Origin: Rhizobacter sp.
GTDB lineage: Bacteria > Pseudomonadota > Gammaproteobacteria > Burkholderiales > Burkholderiaceae_C
NCBI GenBank assembly: GCA_021153565.1
Contig: JAJKJU010000127.1
Coordinates: 1-51,015 of the forward strand
Direction: 5' to 3'
Length of the DNA stretch: 51,015 nucleotides
Made by a program: the position numbers and the translations under genes. Shown piece after piece: positions 1-8,547 of this stretch. The first letter of the stretch is position 1; every line of letters begins with the position of its first letter. The notes below the pieces were generated by a model. That model had not been told where the DNA came from. It did no database searches and worked only from the letters and a program-made list of their open reading frames with translations.

Positions 1-96
1 GCCTCTCTATCGTTCTCCAACCGGAGCGCCAGGACTACCGCGCCATGCAAGCGGCCCCGGCCTGGGCGGCAGGGCTACCGCCTCAGCGGTTTAGTG

Positions 97-238
97 CAGC
101 CGTCGCTATGGCGAGGAGGCGCAACGCCGCAATGCGCTTCGAGAGCAAGCGAGCAGCCGGCATTTGTGGCTTGACGCGACACTCGATCAGGCGCCTTTTG
201 ACGTGCTACTCGGACACGTTCGAAATACTCCCAGCCTC
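97..238. repeat. Palindromic repeat family 1, copy 1 (partial or diverged)
   Basis: The stretch 184-238 matches the right arm of the complete copy at 40585-40743: it shares ATCAGGCGCCTTTTGACG, a CTCGGACACG block and a terminal TCGAAATACTCCCAGCCTC that mirrors the left terminal inverted repeat. GCTATGGCGAG at 105-115 is the reverse complement of CTCGCCATAGC in the centre of the other copies. The part between 116 and 183 does not align well and may hold an insertion. No coding sequence is supported in 1-252. Confidence 0.6.
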
Positions 239-252
239 TCAGGAGAAGCTAC

Positions 253-1611
253 ATGCCAGAACAGGAACTTGATTTATTAGTCATCGGCGCCGGCAGCGGC
301 GGCGTGCGGGCCGCGCGCCTGGCTGCGCAGCGGGGCGCCAAGGTGGCGATCGCCGAAGTGGCGGCGCTGGGCGGCACCTGTGTGAACCTCGGATGCATCC
401 CGAAAAAGCTCTACAGCTATGCCGCGCACTATGCGGAATCCTTCGACGAGGCGCACGGCTACGGCTGGCCGGTGCAGGCGCCAAAGTTCGAATGGGAGAC
501 GCTCAAGGCCAACCGGGCCAAGGAGATTTCGCGGCTCAACATGACATACGGCGCCGTACTCGAAGCTGCAGGTGCGACCTTGGTGAGGGGCAGGGCGCGG
601 ATCGTGACGCCGAACGAGGTGGAGGTGAACGGTCAGCACTTTGCTGCAAAACACATCCTCGTGGCGACCGGCGGGCATCCCACCATTCCCGAGGTGCCGG
701 GCGGCGAACACGCGGTGAGCTCCAATGAGATGTTCGACTTGGAAAGGTTTCCGACGCGGCTGGTGGTCGTCGGAGGGGGCTACATCGCCTGCGAGATGGC
801 ATCGATCTTTCGCGGCTTGGGCGCCCAGGTCACGCAGCTCGTGCGTGGATCACGGCTTCTTCGCGGCTTCGACGAGGACATCGCTGCCTTTGTCGCGGTC
901 GAGATGGAGAAGAAGGGTGTCGACGTGCGACTCGCTACTCACCTCCAGCACATCGAGCGCGAGCAGAGTGGCATCTTGCGCGTGAGCCTGCACGACGGCA
1001 GCATGCTCAATGCGGACACTTTGCTCTACGCCACCGGCCGCGCTCCCAACACCGGCGGTCTGGGCCTCGAAGACCTTGGCGTCAAGCTGGGCTTGCGCGG
1101 CGAGGTGGTGGTCGATGCGCACTACCGATCCAGCGTGCCATCCATCTACGCCGTGGGCGACGTGATTGATCGCGTGCAATTGACGCCCGTGGCCTTGGCC
1201 GAAGCCATGGTGGTGGTCGACCAGTTGTTCGGCCATGGCCGCCGCACCATGGACTACGATTTCATTCCGACGGCGGTGTTCACCCACCCCAGCATCGGCA
1301 CCGTCGGGCTCACAGAAGCCGAGGCGCGCGAACGGCACGGCGTCGTGCGCACTTACCTGAGCGAATTCCGATCCCTCAAGCACACCTTGTCGGGCAGCGC
1401 CGAGCGCACGTTGATGAAGCTGGTGGTCGACGATGCGACCGATCGAGTCGTCGGCTTGCACATGGTCGGCGCCGAAGCCGCAGAAATTGTTCAGGGCTTC
1501 GCGGTGGCGCTGAAAGCCGGCGCAACGAAGGCGGTGTTCGACGCGACCATCGGCGTGCATCCGACGGCAGCTGAGGAGTTCGTGACCATGCGCGAGCCGG
1601 TCGGAAGTTGA
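253..1611 (+). CDS. gor: Glutathione-disulfide reductase
   Basis: A 452-residue flavoprotein that reduces oxidised glutathione with NADPH in the cytosol. The N-terminal FAD dinucleotide motif GAGSGG (residues 12-17) is followed by the redox-active disulfide GGTCVNLGCIPKK (Cys43 and Cys48). The middle holds the NADPH-binding GGGYIACE motif and basic residues of the NADPH type (VRGSRLLR), then an ATGRAPN segment and the second FAD motif YAVGDV. The C-terminal dimerisation domain ends with the catalytic HPTAAEE His-Glu pair. Length is normal for the family. The ATG is preceded by GGAGAAG at a good distance. It stands alone and converges on glnS. Dihydrolipoyl dehydrogenase is less likely because the disulfide context is of glutathione reductase type. 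Confidence 0.93.
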   Translation: MPEQELDLLVIGAGSGGVRAARLAAQRGAKVAIAEVAALGGTCVNLGCIPKKLYSYAAHYAESFDEAHGYGWPVQAPKFEWETLKANRAKEISRLNMTYGAVLEAAGATLVRGRARIVTPNEVEVNGQHFAAKHILVATGGHPTIPEVPGGEHAVSSNEMFDLERFPTRLVVVGGGYIACEMASIFRGLGAQVTQLVRGSRLLRGFDEDIAAFVAVEMEKKGVDVRLATHLQHIEREQSGILRVSLHDGSMLNADTLLYATGRAPNTGGLGLEDLGVKLGLRGEVVVDAHYRSSVPSIYAVGDVIDRVQLTPVALAEAMVVVDQLFGHGRRTMDYDFIPTAVFTHPSIGTVGLTEAEARERHGVVRTYLSEFRSLKHTLSGSAERTLMKLVVDDATDRVVGLHMVGAEAAEIVQGFAVALKAGATKAVFDATIGVHPTAAEEFVTMREPVGS

Positions 1612-1656
1612 ACGCAGTGTGCTTCTACCTGGAGGTGCGACGTGAAGTGCCGCGCT

Positions 1657-3456
1657 TCACTTCGCCCAACTGTCTTTCAACGCTGTCACTCGATTCAACA
1701 CTGGCTTGCCTCTGACGTGATCTTTCCGATCTGCCACAAAGTATCCGTGTCGCTCGAACTGAAACTTGGCGTCCGCTTCCGCTGACGCCAACGAAGGCTC
1801 CACAAACCCCGCCGCTATCTTCTTGCTATTGGGGTTCAACACCGTCAAGAAATCCCGCCCGCCCGCATCTGGTTGCCCTTCGGTGAACAAGCGGTCATAC
1901 AGCCGAATCTCCGCAGCCAGCGCGTCGTGAACGCCCAGCCACGTGATGGTCCCCTTGACCTTCACCGCATCCGCGCCAGGTGTGCCACTTTTCGTGTCGG
2001 GCACGAGTTTCGCGAGCACGGCCGTCACTGCACCCGATGCGTCTTTCTCAGCCCCCGTGCACTCGACCACGTACCCGTACTTCAGTCGCACCTTGTTCCC
2101 CGGGAACAGCCGGAAAAATCCCTTCGCCGGCACTTCTGCAAAGTCATCACGCTCGATCCACACCTCAGGCCCAAGGCTGAACTGCCGCACACCCAACTCC
2201 GGCAGGTGCGGATGCGCCGGCGCACTGCACGCCTCGTGATGCGCTTCGCTTCCAAACACATCCGCCCAGTTGGTGAGCTTCATCTTGATCGGGTCCAGCA
2301 CCGCCATCGCCCTCGGCGCTTTGCTTTCCAGGTCATCGCGCAGCGCGATGTCCAACGACGAATAGTCGATCCACCCGCCGGCCTTGCTGACGCCGCTGCG
2401 CTCGGCCATCAGCTTCAGGCTCTCGGGTGTGTAGCCGCGGCGGCGCAGGCCGACGAGGGTGGGCATGCGCGGGTCGTCCCAGCCGCTCACATGGCCTTCG
2501 TCCACCAGCTGCTTGAGCTTGCGCTTGCTGGTCACGATGTAGGTGAGGTTGAGCCGAGCAAACTCGTACTGCCTGGGCAGCGGGTGTTTCAGCAGGCCCA
2601 GGTCGGCCAGTCGCTCCAGCAGCCAGTCGTAGAAGGGCCGCTGATCTTCGAACTCCAGCGTGCAGATGCTGTGGGTGATGTTTTCCAGCGCGTCTTCGAT
2701 CGGGTGCGCGTAGGTGTACATCGGGTAGATGCACCACTTGTTGCCGGTGTTGTGGTGCTCTGCATGCTTGATGCGGTAGATGGCCGGGTCGCGCAGGTTG
2801 ATGTTGGGGCTGGCCATGTCGATCTTGGCGCGCAGCACCATCGCGCCATCGGCGTGCTTGCCGTCGCGCATTTCGCGGAATCGTTCGAGGTTGGCCTGCG
2901 GCGAGCGGTCGCGGAAGGGGCTGTTGGTGCCCGGGGTGTTGAAGTCGCCGCGGTTGTGGCGCATCTCATCGGGCGTTTGCTCGTCCACGTAGGCCAGGCC
3001 GGCTTCGACCAGGCTTTCGGCCGCGCGGTACATGAAGTCGAAATAGTTGCTGGCGTAGTACAGGTGGCTGGTGCCATTGACGTTCCAGTCGTAACCCAGC
3101 CACTTCACCACTTCGATGATGCCGTCGACGTATTCCTGCTCTTCTTTCTCGGGGTTGGTGTCGTCGAAGCGCAGGTGGCCCACGCCCCCGTACTCCTGGG
3201 CCAGCCCGAAGTTGAGCCATATGCTCTTGGCGTGGCCGATGTGCAAATAGCCATTGGGCTCGGGCGGGAACCTCGTGCGGATCTTGGCCGGGTCGGGTTG
3301 ACCTTGTTCATGATGCGCTGCATCGCCAGGTTGGCCGCCCCATTTACGGCTCGCGTAGGTGCCTTGGGCCAAGTCGCGCTCGATGACTTGGCGCAGGAAG
3401 TTGCTGGGCTTGTGCTCCGGCTCGGCGGCGCTCGCGCTGTTCTTGGGTGAATTCAT
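1657..3456 (-). CDS. glnS: Glutamine--tRNA ligase
   Basis: Class I aminoacyl-tRNA synthetase that charges tRNA-Gln with glutamine, 599 residues from the ATG at 3456. The class I HIGH signature lies in PNGYLHIGHAKS (HIGH at residues 72-75) and the KMSKS-type loop is VTSKRKLKQL. The C-terminal half is the beta-barrel anticodon-binding region. Compared with the E. coli enzyme there is a roughly 25-residue insertion just before the HIGH region (about residues 34-59). The open frame extends further upstream but that stretch is Arg/Pro-rich and unlike the family, so the internal ATG starting MNSPKNSAS was chosen even though its ribosome binding site is weak. The 525-codon open frame on the opposite strand is a shadow. 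Confidence 0.94.
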   Translation of the reverse strand: MNSPKNSASAAEPEHKPSNFLRQVIERDLAQGTYASRKWGGQPGDAAHHEQGQPDPAKIRTRFPPEPNGYLHIGHAKSIWLNFGLAQEYGGVGHLRFDDTNPEKEEQEYVDGIIEVVKWLGYDWNVNGTSHLYYASNYFDFMYRAAESLVEAGLAYVDEQTPDEMRHNRGDFNTPGTNSPFRDRSPQANLERFREMRDGKHADGAMVLRAKIDMASPNINLRDPAIYRIKHAEHHNTGNKWCIYPMYTYAHPIEDALENITHSICTLEFEDQRPFYDWLLERLADLGLLKHPLPRQYEFARLNLTYIVTSKRKLKQLVDEGHVSGWDDPRMPTLVGLRRRGYTPESLKLMAERSGVSKAGGWIDYSSLDIALRDDLESKAPRAMAVLDPIKMKLTNWADVFGSEAHHEACSAPAHPHLPELGVRQFSLGPEVWIERDDFAEVPAKGFFRLFPGNKVRLKYGYVVECTGAEKDASGAVTAVLAKLVPDTKSGTPGADAVKVKGTITWLGVHDALAAEIRLYDRLFTEGQPDAGGRDFLTVLNPNSKKIAAGFVEPSLASAEADAKFQFERHGYFVADRKDHVRGKPVLNRVTALKDSWAK

Positions 3457-3686
3457 GGGGAAGAGGCCTGTGTGAGACCCTTGCAGAGGGGGGCTTCGGG
3501 GAGTGCGGGCCATTCTATCGGCGCATGGGTCGATCAGGGCGCCCGCGCGGATGTTCGCGCGAAGGGCTGAACCTTCACAGCTGAAACGCTCCCTTACCTT
3601 GTGACAGGCTCGGGGCGTCAACGGCGCACACCCGGGTCGGCGTTTGGAGGGAGACGCGCCAAGCTTGCGCGGAAATGGAGCAAACC

Positions 3687-4106
3687 GTGAAAAAGCAAAT
3701 CGCCATTGCCCTTGCAGCCCTTGGTTGCGCCTTGGCTGGCACTGCGGCAGAGGCAGCAAGCAATGTTTACTGGTCGGTTGGCATCAATGCGCCGCCGGTG
3801 GGCACAGTGATTTCCAACGCGCCGGCGTATGCGCCGGCCCCGGTGTATTACGCCCCGCCGCCTCCGGCTTATGTGCAAGAGCCGGTTTACTACGCCCCGC
3901 CGCCCCCGCGGGTGGTTTACCGGCCGGTGCCAGTGGTGGTTCAAGGCCCCGCCTACTACCCGCCGGCGCCGGTGGTCTATGCCGGTGGGTACTACCGGAC
4001 GGGGTACCGCCATCATGGCGGCTGGCATGAGCATGAGTGGCGTGATCGCCGCTGGGATGGGGATCGTGGCGGACGTGGAGACGATCGGAGTCGTCGTCGC
4101 CATTGA
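3687..4106 (+). CDS. Small secreted Pro/Tyr-rich protein
   Basis: A 139-residue protein with an N-terminal signal peptide (KKQIAIALAALG..AGTAAEA, cleavage after about residue 24) and a mature part dominated by repeated Tyr-Ala-Pro-Pro-Pro and Val-Tyr motifs, ending in a His/Arg/Asp-rich tail (RHHGGWHEHEW, then DRSRRRH). Such composition is common in small envelope proteins of Burkholderiales; no enzymatic role is visible. GTG at 3687 has GGAG six bases upstream, better placed than for the in-frame ATG at 3675, which would add four residues. A terminator follows at 4205-4229, so it is probably monocistronic. Function unknown. Confidence 0.7.
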   Translation: MKKQIAIALAALGCALAGTAAEAASNVYWSVGINAPPVGTVISNAPAYAPAPVYYAPPPPAYVQEPVYYAPPPPRVVYRPVPVVVQGPAYYPPAPVVYAGGYYRTGYRHHGGWHEHEWRDRRWDGDRGGRGDDRSRRRH

Positions 4107-4204
4107 TCGAAGTTTGATGGGAGCAATGGACGGCGGGTGAACGCAGCGACCCTCTCACCCCCAACCCTCTCACGGCACGGGGGAGAGGGAGTCTTGTGTT
4201 TGTA

Positions 4205-4229
4205 GCCCGGGTTTCAGCCGGGCTTTTTT
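4205..4229 (+). terminator. Rho-independent terminator
   Basis: GCCCGG (4205-4210) pairs with CCGGGC (4218-4223) and is followed by six T residues. It ends the transcript of the secreted protein at 3687-4106 and has no T-run in the other direction. Confidence 0.8.
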
Positions 4230-4384
4230 ATGCGCCTTTGGCGGGCGATCAGGAACAGCGGGAACGCCGCGCTGATCGCCACGATAACCATCATCACGAA
4301 CACGAAGGCATGGATGGCGAATGCGATCTTCCTGCGGACGCGGCGGCGTGCGCGGGTTTCGATGGAATGGTCGTTGCGGCCTAC
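4214..4384 (-). pseudogene. Possible 2TM-domain protein remnant
   Basis: Reading minus from 4384, an open frame without ATG, GTG or TTG start encodes HSIETRARRRVRRKIAFAIH followed by a hydrophobic segment (FVFVMMVIVAISAAFPLFLI) and a basic end (ARQRRIKKPG). The pattern of a basic amphipathic lead-in ending in FxIH and then a membrane span is typical of short 2TM-domain proteins that accompany LytS-type sensor kinases. It overlaps the end of the upstream membrane protein gene by four bases and its stop lies inside the terminator hairpin of the opposite gene. Either an unusual start is used or the gene has lost its 5' end. The family assignment is inference. Confidence 0.3.
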
Positions 4385-4815
4385 ATCGCCTTGAAGAGAT
4401 GCGCGTAAATCCTGCTCACAGGCAACTTGTCGCCATGCCCGCGCAGGTCCACGATGCCCTGGTTGTCATACCCCGTGATCCAGTTGCCGAGCGCGTTGCC
4501 GCAGGTGTAGCCGATGACTGTGCCGATGGGGATGATGAGGATCATCCAGATCCACCCTGGCCACTGCCCGTAGGCGCCGTGTTCGGGTTGCTTGCGATGC
4601 ACCCACCCTGCCACCGCGACGCGTCCCGAATCGATGAAGAACCAGCAGCCCAGCGCAATGCACAGCGAGTAGATGAGCGTCGGCCAGAAGTTGTGGTGAT
4701 AGACGAGGGTCAGGATGCCCGCGATGAAGAGGCCGATGACCATGCTGCGCGCGCCGCGAAAGAGAAAGCGCTGCAGGCGGCGGTCGCGACGGGGCAAGAC
4801 GTCGGTGGGAAGCAT
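4381..4815 (-). CDS. Membrane protein resembling the sensor domain of a LytS-type kinase
   Basis: 144 residues with a basic N-terminus, then three hydrophobic spans: MVIGLFIAGILTLVY (about 25-39), FWPTLIYSLCIALGCWFFID (43-62) and WIWMILIIPIGTVIGYT (88-104), and a short hydrophilic tail ending in LFKAM. The pattern of spans and the conserved-looking FWPTLIYSLCI and WPGW segments resemble the N-terminal membrane part of LytS/AlgZ-like sensor histidine kinases, but no HisKA or ATPase part follows. It is either a stand-alone membrane protein or a truncated sensor. It lies 31 bases after the DUF6622-like gene on the same strand and probably shares its transcript. Confidence 0.55.
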   Translation of the reverse strand: MLPTDVLPRRDRRLQRFLFRGARSMVIGLFIAGILTLVYHHNFWPTLIYSLCIALGCWFFIDSGRVAVAGWVHRKQPEHGAYGQWPGWIWMILIIPIGTVIGYTCGNALGNWITGYDNQGIVDLRGHGDKLPVSRIYAHLFKAM

Positions 4816-4846
4816 CGGGGCAATTCTGTCTCAGCCTCTCAGCCTC

Positions 4847-5353
4847 TCAGGCGCTTGCGGTCAAAGCCTCGTGAGCCACTTTCCACATCGCGACGCCTCG
4901 ACTGAGGAAGACCCCGGCGAAGCTGCCGTAGGCGAGGCCTGCCACCGCGCCGAAGAGCGGGTCATGGGCCAAGGCCGGGTGCATGGCGATTGTCGCGCCT
5001 ACGCCGAACTTGGTCGTGAAGATGCCGAGGATCAGCATCAGCGGCCACCAGCTTCCAGGGACTTGCAGGCGCTGGTCTTGAGCAGACCAGGCGATGCCGC
5101 GCCAAGCGCCGACGGCGGCTGAGAGTGCGACAGCGGTCGCCAGGGCGACGGCCCATGCTGCCGTGGCGACAGCGTGCGCACCGAAGACCGAGGTCACGCC
5201 GAAGACCGATAGGGCGACCATCGCGACCGGAATGATCGTCGCGCGGCGGATCGTCATCGAGCGCGGGAAGGTTTGTGAGATGCCCAGAGCGATGAGCCCG
5301 GCGAGAAGGGCCCACACCCAGGTGGGAGCGTGTTGGATGATTTGGGTCAGCAT
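4847..5353 (-). CDS. Multi-pass membrane protein, DUF6622-like
   Basis: A 168-residue hydrophobic protein with about five membrane spans: WVWALLAGLIALGIS, ATIIPVAMVALSVFGVTSVF, ATAAWAVALATAVALSAAVGAW, PLMLILGIFTTKFGVG and PLFGAVAGLAYGSFAGVFL. It looks like the DUF6622 group of uncharacterised inner-membrane proteins, a resemblance judged by eye. The ATG at 5353 is preceded by AAGGA about seven bases away. No catalytic motif is visible and the function is unknown. It is the first gene of a short minus-strand unit and is divergent from the carboxypeptidase gene. Confidence 0.65.
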   Translation of the reverse strand: MLTQIIQHAPTWVWALLAGLIALGISQTFPRSMTIRRATIIPVAMVALSVFGVTSVFGAHAVATAAWAVALATAVALSAAVGAWRGIAWSAQDQRLQVPGSWWPLMLILGIFTTKFGVGATIAMHPALAHDPLFGAVAGLAYGSFAGVFLSRGVAMWKVAHEALTASA

Positions 5354-5568
5354 GGCGGAGTCCTTGGAGGGTCACTCGATGGGTGAACTGTGCCCCTCGG
5401 CCCTTCGCGGCGCCGCTGCCGTGCGATGAAACGTCGAATTTGATCGTGGAGCGTGTGCATGGCGACGTGAACGTCACGCGCTGCCCGGGAGAAACCCCGG
5501 GGATGTCAGCACCCCGGAGGCTTATATTGCCAGCCCGTGCAAGTCGTGCCCGGCCAGGGAGTTCGGTG

Positions 5569-7329
5569 ATGGTGTCTTTCGCTTTGTCTTTCCGCACGCG
5601 ATGGTTGGTGTTGCTCGGCCTGTCGAGCACTCTGCTCGCTTGTGCCGAGCCCATGCGCGATCCGGCACCGATGCTCCCGGTGCGGCCTTTGCACACCGTG
5701 GCCATCGCGCCCATCGCGCCCATCGCGCCCATCGCACCGGTGGTGCCCGATGCACCGCCAGCGCCTTCGGCGCCGCCTGCAGAGCCGATGCCGTACTCGG
5801 CAGCAGTGGCGGCGCGGTTTCCCGATCCTGTGGGGGGCCTGCCAACGCCCGCCTTCGCGCCAGGCCATCCCGGCTTCACGACCAACGCTGAAATCCAAAC
5901 CCTCTTGCGCAGCCTCGTGCGTGACGGTCGCGACGACCGCGCGACGATCCGCTTGTTGCATCTCGACACTTCGCAAACCGGCGTGCCGATCGAGGCTCTG
6001 CTCTTCACGCGTCTTGCAGACACCGACGCTGTCGCGGTCGCCAAGTCAAACCGGCCCACCGTCATGCTTGTCGGCCAGCAGCACGGCGACGAACCTGCGG
6101 GCAGCGAAGCATTGCTCGTCGTCGCGCAAGAGCTCGCGCGCGGCAAGCTCGAGGGACTGCTCGATCACATCAACGTGGTCTTGCTGCCGCGCGCCAACCC
6201 GGACGGTGCGCGCGACAGCAATCGCCTGACAGCCAGTGGCATCGACATGAACCGCGACCACCTGCTGCTCAAGACGCCCGAGGCGCAGGCGCAGGCACAG
6301 CTCAATCGCGAATACCACCCGGCAGTGGTGGTCGATTTGCACGAGTACTCGGTGGTCGGACGCTACATGCAGAAGTTCGCTGCGGTGCAGAAGTTCGACG
6401 CGCTGGTGCAGTACGCGATGACGGCAAACCTGCCGCCCTTCATCACCAAGGCATCCGAGGAGTGGTTCAGGCAGCCTTTGCTGGCAAGCCTCAAAGCCGA
6501 AGGACTGACGAGCGAGTGGTACTACACGACCTCCACCGACCTGAACGACAAGAATGTGTCAATGGGTGGCGTTCAACCAGACACGGCCCGCAACGTCAAC
6601 GGGCTGAGGAATGCGGTAAGTTTTCTGATCGAGACGCGCGGCGCGGGTATCGGGCGGCTGCATTTGAAGCGCCGGGTGTTCACCCACATCACGGCAGTGA
6701 CCAGCATCCTGCAAAGCACGGCGACGCGCGGTGCCGACCTCGCGAAGCTGCGTGCCTTCGTCGAGCAGGACGTGGCGTCCCAGGCCTGCCAGGGCGAAAT
6801 GGTCGTCGAGGCGGCGGCCACGCCAAGTGAATATGTGCTGCAGATGCTCGACCCGCAGACTGGCGCTGACAAACCGCTGAATGTGGCCTGGGACTCGGCC
6901 CTGGAATTGCGCAAGGTGAAGAAACGCCTGAGGCCTTGCGGCTACTGGCTGTCGTCTGATCAAACCGAGGCGGTGATGCGCCTGCGCGGGCTGGGCGTGA
7001 CGGTGCAGCAACTGGACGACGACGGCGACTTGCGGGCAGAGGCTTACCGCGAGATTTCGCGGGAGTCGGGCGTGAGGCAAGACGTAAGGGGCACGATTTC
7101 CGATGGCGGCGCGGTGGTGCGCGTGAAGGTGCAGACCGTGCCGGCATTGATGGAGGTGAAAGCCGGTGGGTATTACGTGCCCTTGGAGCAGCCCTTGGCG
7201 AACCTTGTGGTCGCAGCGATGGAGCCGGACACGCAAAGCAGCTTCGTGGCGAGCGGGATCGTGACAAGCGTGGATGCGCAGGCGCGGGTGATGTCGAGGC
7301 CGGCGATCCAGATGACGGTCCTTCCGTGA
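5569..7329 (+). CDS. M14-family zinc carboxypeptidase-like lipoprotein
   Basis: A 586-residue exported protein. The N-terminus is a lipoprotein signal with lipobox LLAC (Cys25), so it is probably anchored to the envelope. An Ala/Pro-rich spacer encoded by three exact GCGCCCATC repeats (5707-5733) precedes the catalytic domain. Zinc ligands of the M14 metallocarboxypeptidase fold are visible: HGDE (His172, Glu175) and DLHEYS (His258), plus a candidate catalytic Glu in ETRGAG (Glu355) and a NPDG..DMNRDH segment. The C-terminal 200 residues do not show a family I can name. ATG 5569 was chosen because AGGGAG lies just upstream and it makes the signal peptide start cleanly; an upstream ATG at 5383 gives an unlikely lead. 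The substrate is probably a peptide or an amide of the envelope, by inference. Confidence 0.8.
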   Translation: MVSFALSFRTRWLVLLGLSSTLLACAEPMRDPAPMLPVRPLHTVAIAPIAPIAPIAPVVPDAPPAPSAPPAEPMPYSAAVAARFPDPVGGLPTPAFAPGHPGFTTNAEIQTLLRSLVRDGRDDRATIRLLHLDTSQTGVPIEALLFTRLADTDAVAVAKSNRPTVMLVGQQHGDEPAGSEALLVVAQELARGKLEGLLDHINVVLLPRANPDGARDSNRLTASGIDMNRDHLLLKTPEAQAQAQLNREYHPAVVVDLHEYSVVGRYMQKFAAVQKFDALVQYAMTANLPPFITKASEEWFRQPLLASLKAEGLTSEWYYTTSTDLNDKNVSMGGVQPDTARNVNGLRNAVSFLIETRGAGIGRLHLKRRVFTHITAVTSILQSTATRGADLAKLRAFVEQDVASQACQGEMVVEAAATPSEYVLQMLDPQTGADKPLNVAWDSALELRKVKKRLRPCGYWLSSDQTEAVMRLRGLGVTVQQLDDDGDLRAEAYREISRESGVRQDVRGTISDGGAVVRVKVQTVPALMEVKAGGYYVPLEQPLANLVVAAMEPDTQSSFVASGIVTSVDAQARVMSRPAIQMTVLP

Positions 7330-7460
7330 CCTTGTGTTGCTCCCTTTCCCAGGGGAGACGAACCCAGCCTGTACGGATAGCGTGGATCGGCGAAAAGGAA
7401 GTGTCGCTCAACCCGGAAGGATCAACGCGTGTTCGTGTGTTCCCGCAGATCGGTGAACAA

Positions 7461-7490
7461 CCAACAAAGCCGGGCGCTTCATCGCCCGGC
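7461..7490 (-). terminator. Rho-independent terminator of the PEP-CTERM gene
   Basis: Read on the minus strand, GCCGGGCG (7490-7483) pairs perfectly with CGCCCGGC (7476-7469) around a six-base loop, followed by TTTGTTGG. It lies 14 bases after the stop of the gene at 7504-8046. Confidence 0.75.
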
Positions 7491-7503
7491 TCCGCGAGGC
7501 CTC

Positions 7504-8046
7504 TCAGGAGTCCTCGTTCCGCAGGCGCGTCAACAGAAAACCGAGAACGCCGAGTCCGGCCAAGGTGAGCAGAAGCGACGAGGGCTCGGGAATCACGCCC
7601 ACGGTGCCGGTGGCGAACGAAAACATGTGGTCGTTGAAGTCCATATCTCCGCCGCCGGCCAGGTCTTCGAAGCTCACAAAGGTACGGCCGGTGAGGTCGG
7701 TGAACACGTTCGCATGCGCCATGGCGTCGATGTTGCCGATGCCATTGCCTGTGTGGAAGAACAGCCCCGTGTTCAGCACATGGAGCACCACGTCAAGCCT
7801 TGTCCCCGCCGCAAAGCTTCCGAGGTTGTATTCGGTGCCGATGGGGGTGCTGTGGTTAGGAAAGATCTCCGGCGAACTGTTGACGCTGATCAGGCTGTTG
7901 TAGCCCGCATCCGAGCCCTCGAATCGGATGATGAGGTCGCCAGTGTTCATAACAAAGAAGTCGTCGCCAACTGCTGCCTGTGCTTGCGGAGCAGCCAACG
8001 CTGCTGCAAGTCCAAGCAAAGGCATCAATGTCCTTAAGTTCTTCAT
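7504..8046 (-). CDS. PEP-CTERM sorting domain protein, DUF4114-like
   Basis: A 180-residue secreted protein with a signal peptide (MKNLRTLMPLLGLAAALAAP, cleavage near AQA) and a C-terminal sorting signal: the VIPEPSS motif, a hydrophobic span (LLLTLAGLGVLGFLLTRL) and a short charged end. Proteins with this tail are processed by an exosortase and are usually linked to exopolysaccharide. The middle, with FVSFEDLAGGGDMDFNDHMF, is typical of the DUF4114 domain, an Asp-rich and probably calcium-binding fold. The ATG at 8046 has GGGAG eight bases upstream; an in-frame ATG five codons earlier is less well placed. No exosortase gene lies in this window. Confidence 0.85.
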   Translation of the reverse strand: MKNLRTLMPLLGLAAALAAPQAQAAVGDDFFVMNTGDLIIRFEGSDAGYNSLISVNSSPEIFPNHSTPIGTEYNLGSFAAGTRLDVVLHVLNTGLFFHTGNGIGNIDAMAHANVFTDLTGRTFVSFEDLAGGGDMDFNDHMFSFATGTVGVIPEPSSLLLTLAGLGVLGFLLTRLRNEDS

Positions 8047-8223
8047 GAGCGGAACTCCCAAAACGAAAAGGGGTGGTTACTTCAAAAACGAGCTGCCCGG
8101 TGGTCCACCTTTAAAGGCGAGTTCCTTCGGCAACGGTCGTGCCTGCTCGATGGAAAGTTCCACGCGTGATGTGCCGGAATGGCTTGCCCTAAAGACTCCT
8201 GGGCAAGCCTGAAGTCTTTAGGG

Positions 8224-8379
8224 GCACCCCTTTCAAGGTCTTCGCTCCCTCTCCCTCTGGGAGAGGGCTGGGGTGAGGGCATGGGGCGGCGAATAGAGCC
8301 ATGGGTTGCCATCACCGCAGCCCCTCACCCAACCTCTCCCCAGGGGGGAGAGGAGCCAATACAAGACCTTGAAAGGGGT
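8224..8379. repeat. MITE-like palindromic repeat family 2, complete copy
   Basis: The element ends in 17-bp inverted repeats, ACCCCTTTCAAGGTCTT at 8226-8242 and its exact complement at 8363-8379. It contains an inner pair of GAGAGGG/CCCTCACCC arms, GAGGGCTGGGGTGAGGG on one side and CCCTCACCCAACCTCTC on the other. The direct repeat AGTCTTTAGGG flanks it at 8213-8223 and 8380-8390, as expected of a target duplication. The left flank is itself half of a perfect 11-bp hairpin (CCCTAAAGACT at 8188-8198). No coding capacity. Related copies lie at 44781-44918 and 49861-49986. Confidence 0.8.
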
Positions 8380-8411
8380 AGTCTTTAGGGATCCTTCAGT
8401 CAATGAAGAAT

Positions 8412-8448
8412 CTTTTTCCGGCAACGCTTCAGACGCGCCGGAAAAAAG
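8412..8448. repeat. Inverted repeat in the 8.0-8.5 kb intergenic region
   Basis: CTTTTTCCGGC (8412-8422) is mirrored by GCCGGAAAAAAG (8437-8448). T residues precede the stem on both strands, so it is not a normal intrinsic terminator. Apart from this hairpin and the family 2 repeat I see nothing in 8047-8547. Confidence 0.5.
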
Positions 8449-8547
8449 TGGGAGTTCGCAGCGTGCGTGTGTGAAACCCGGACGTATGGGTTGGCATCAG
8501 CCTCTCAGGCCCTCATGCCGGGGCCTTTCAGCCCATGCGCGATTGCT

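Noticed and set aside
45-272. 75-codon frame at the window start
   Set aside because: It lies over the palindromic repeat and ends inside gor; no homology or signal is visible.
1873-3450. 525-codon open frame on the plus strand across glnS
   Set aside because: It is the antisense of a complete, motif-rich glutaminyl-tRNA synthetase; the protein is His/Val/Gln-rich without any family feature.
5700-5740. Phase-variable microsatellite in the carboxypeptidase gene
   Set aside because: The unit is 9 bp and keeps the frame, so copy change alters only an Ala/Pro spacer.
8412-8448. Intrinsic terminator of the DUF853 gene
   Set aside because: T residues precede rather than follow the stem on both strands.
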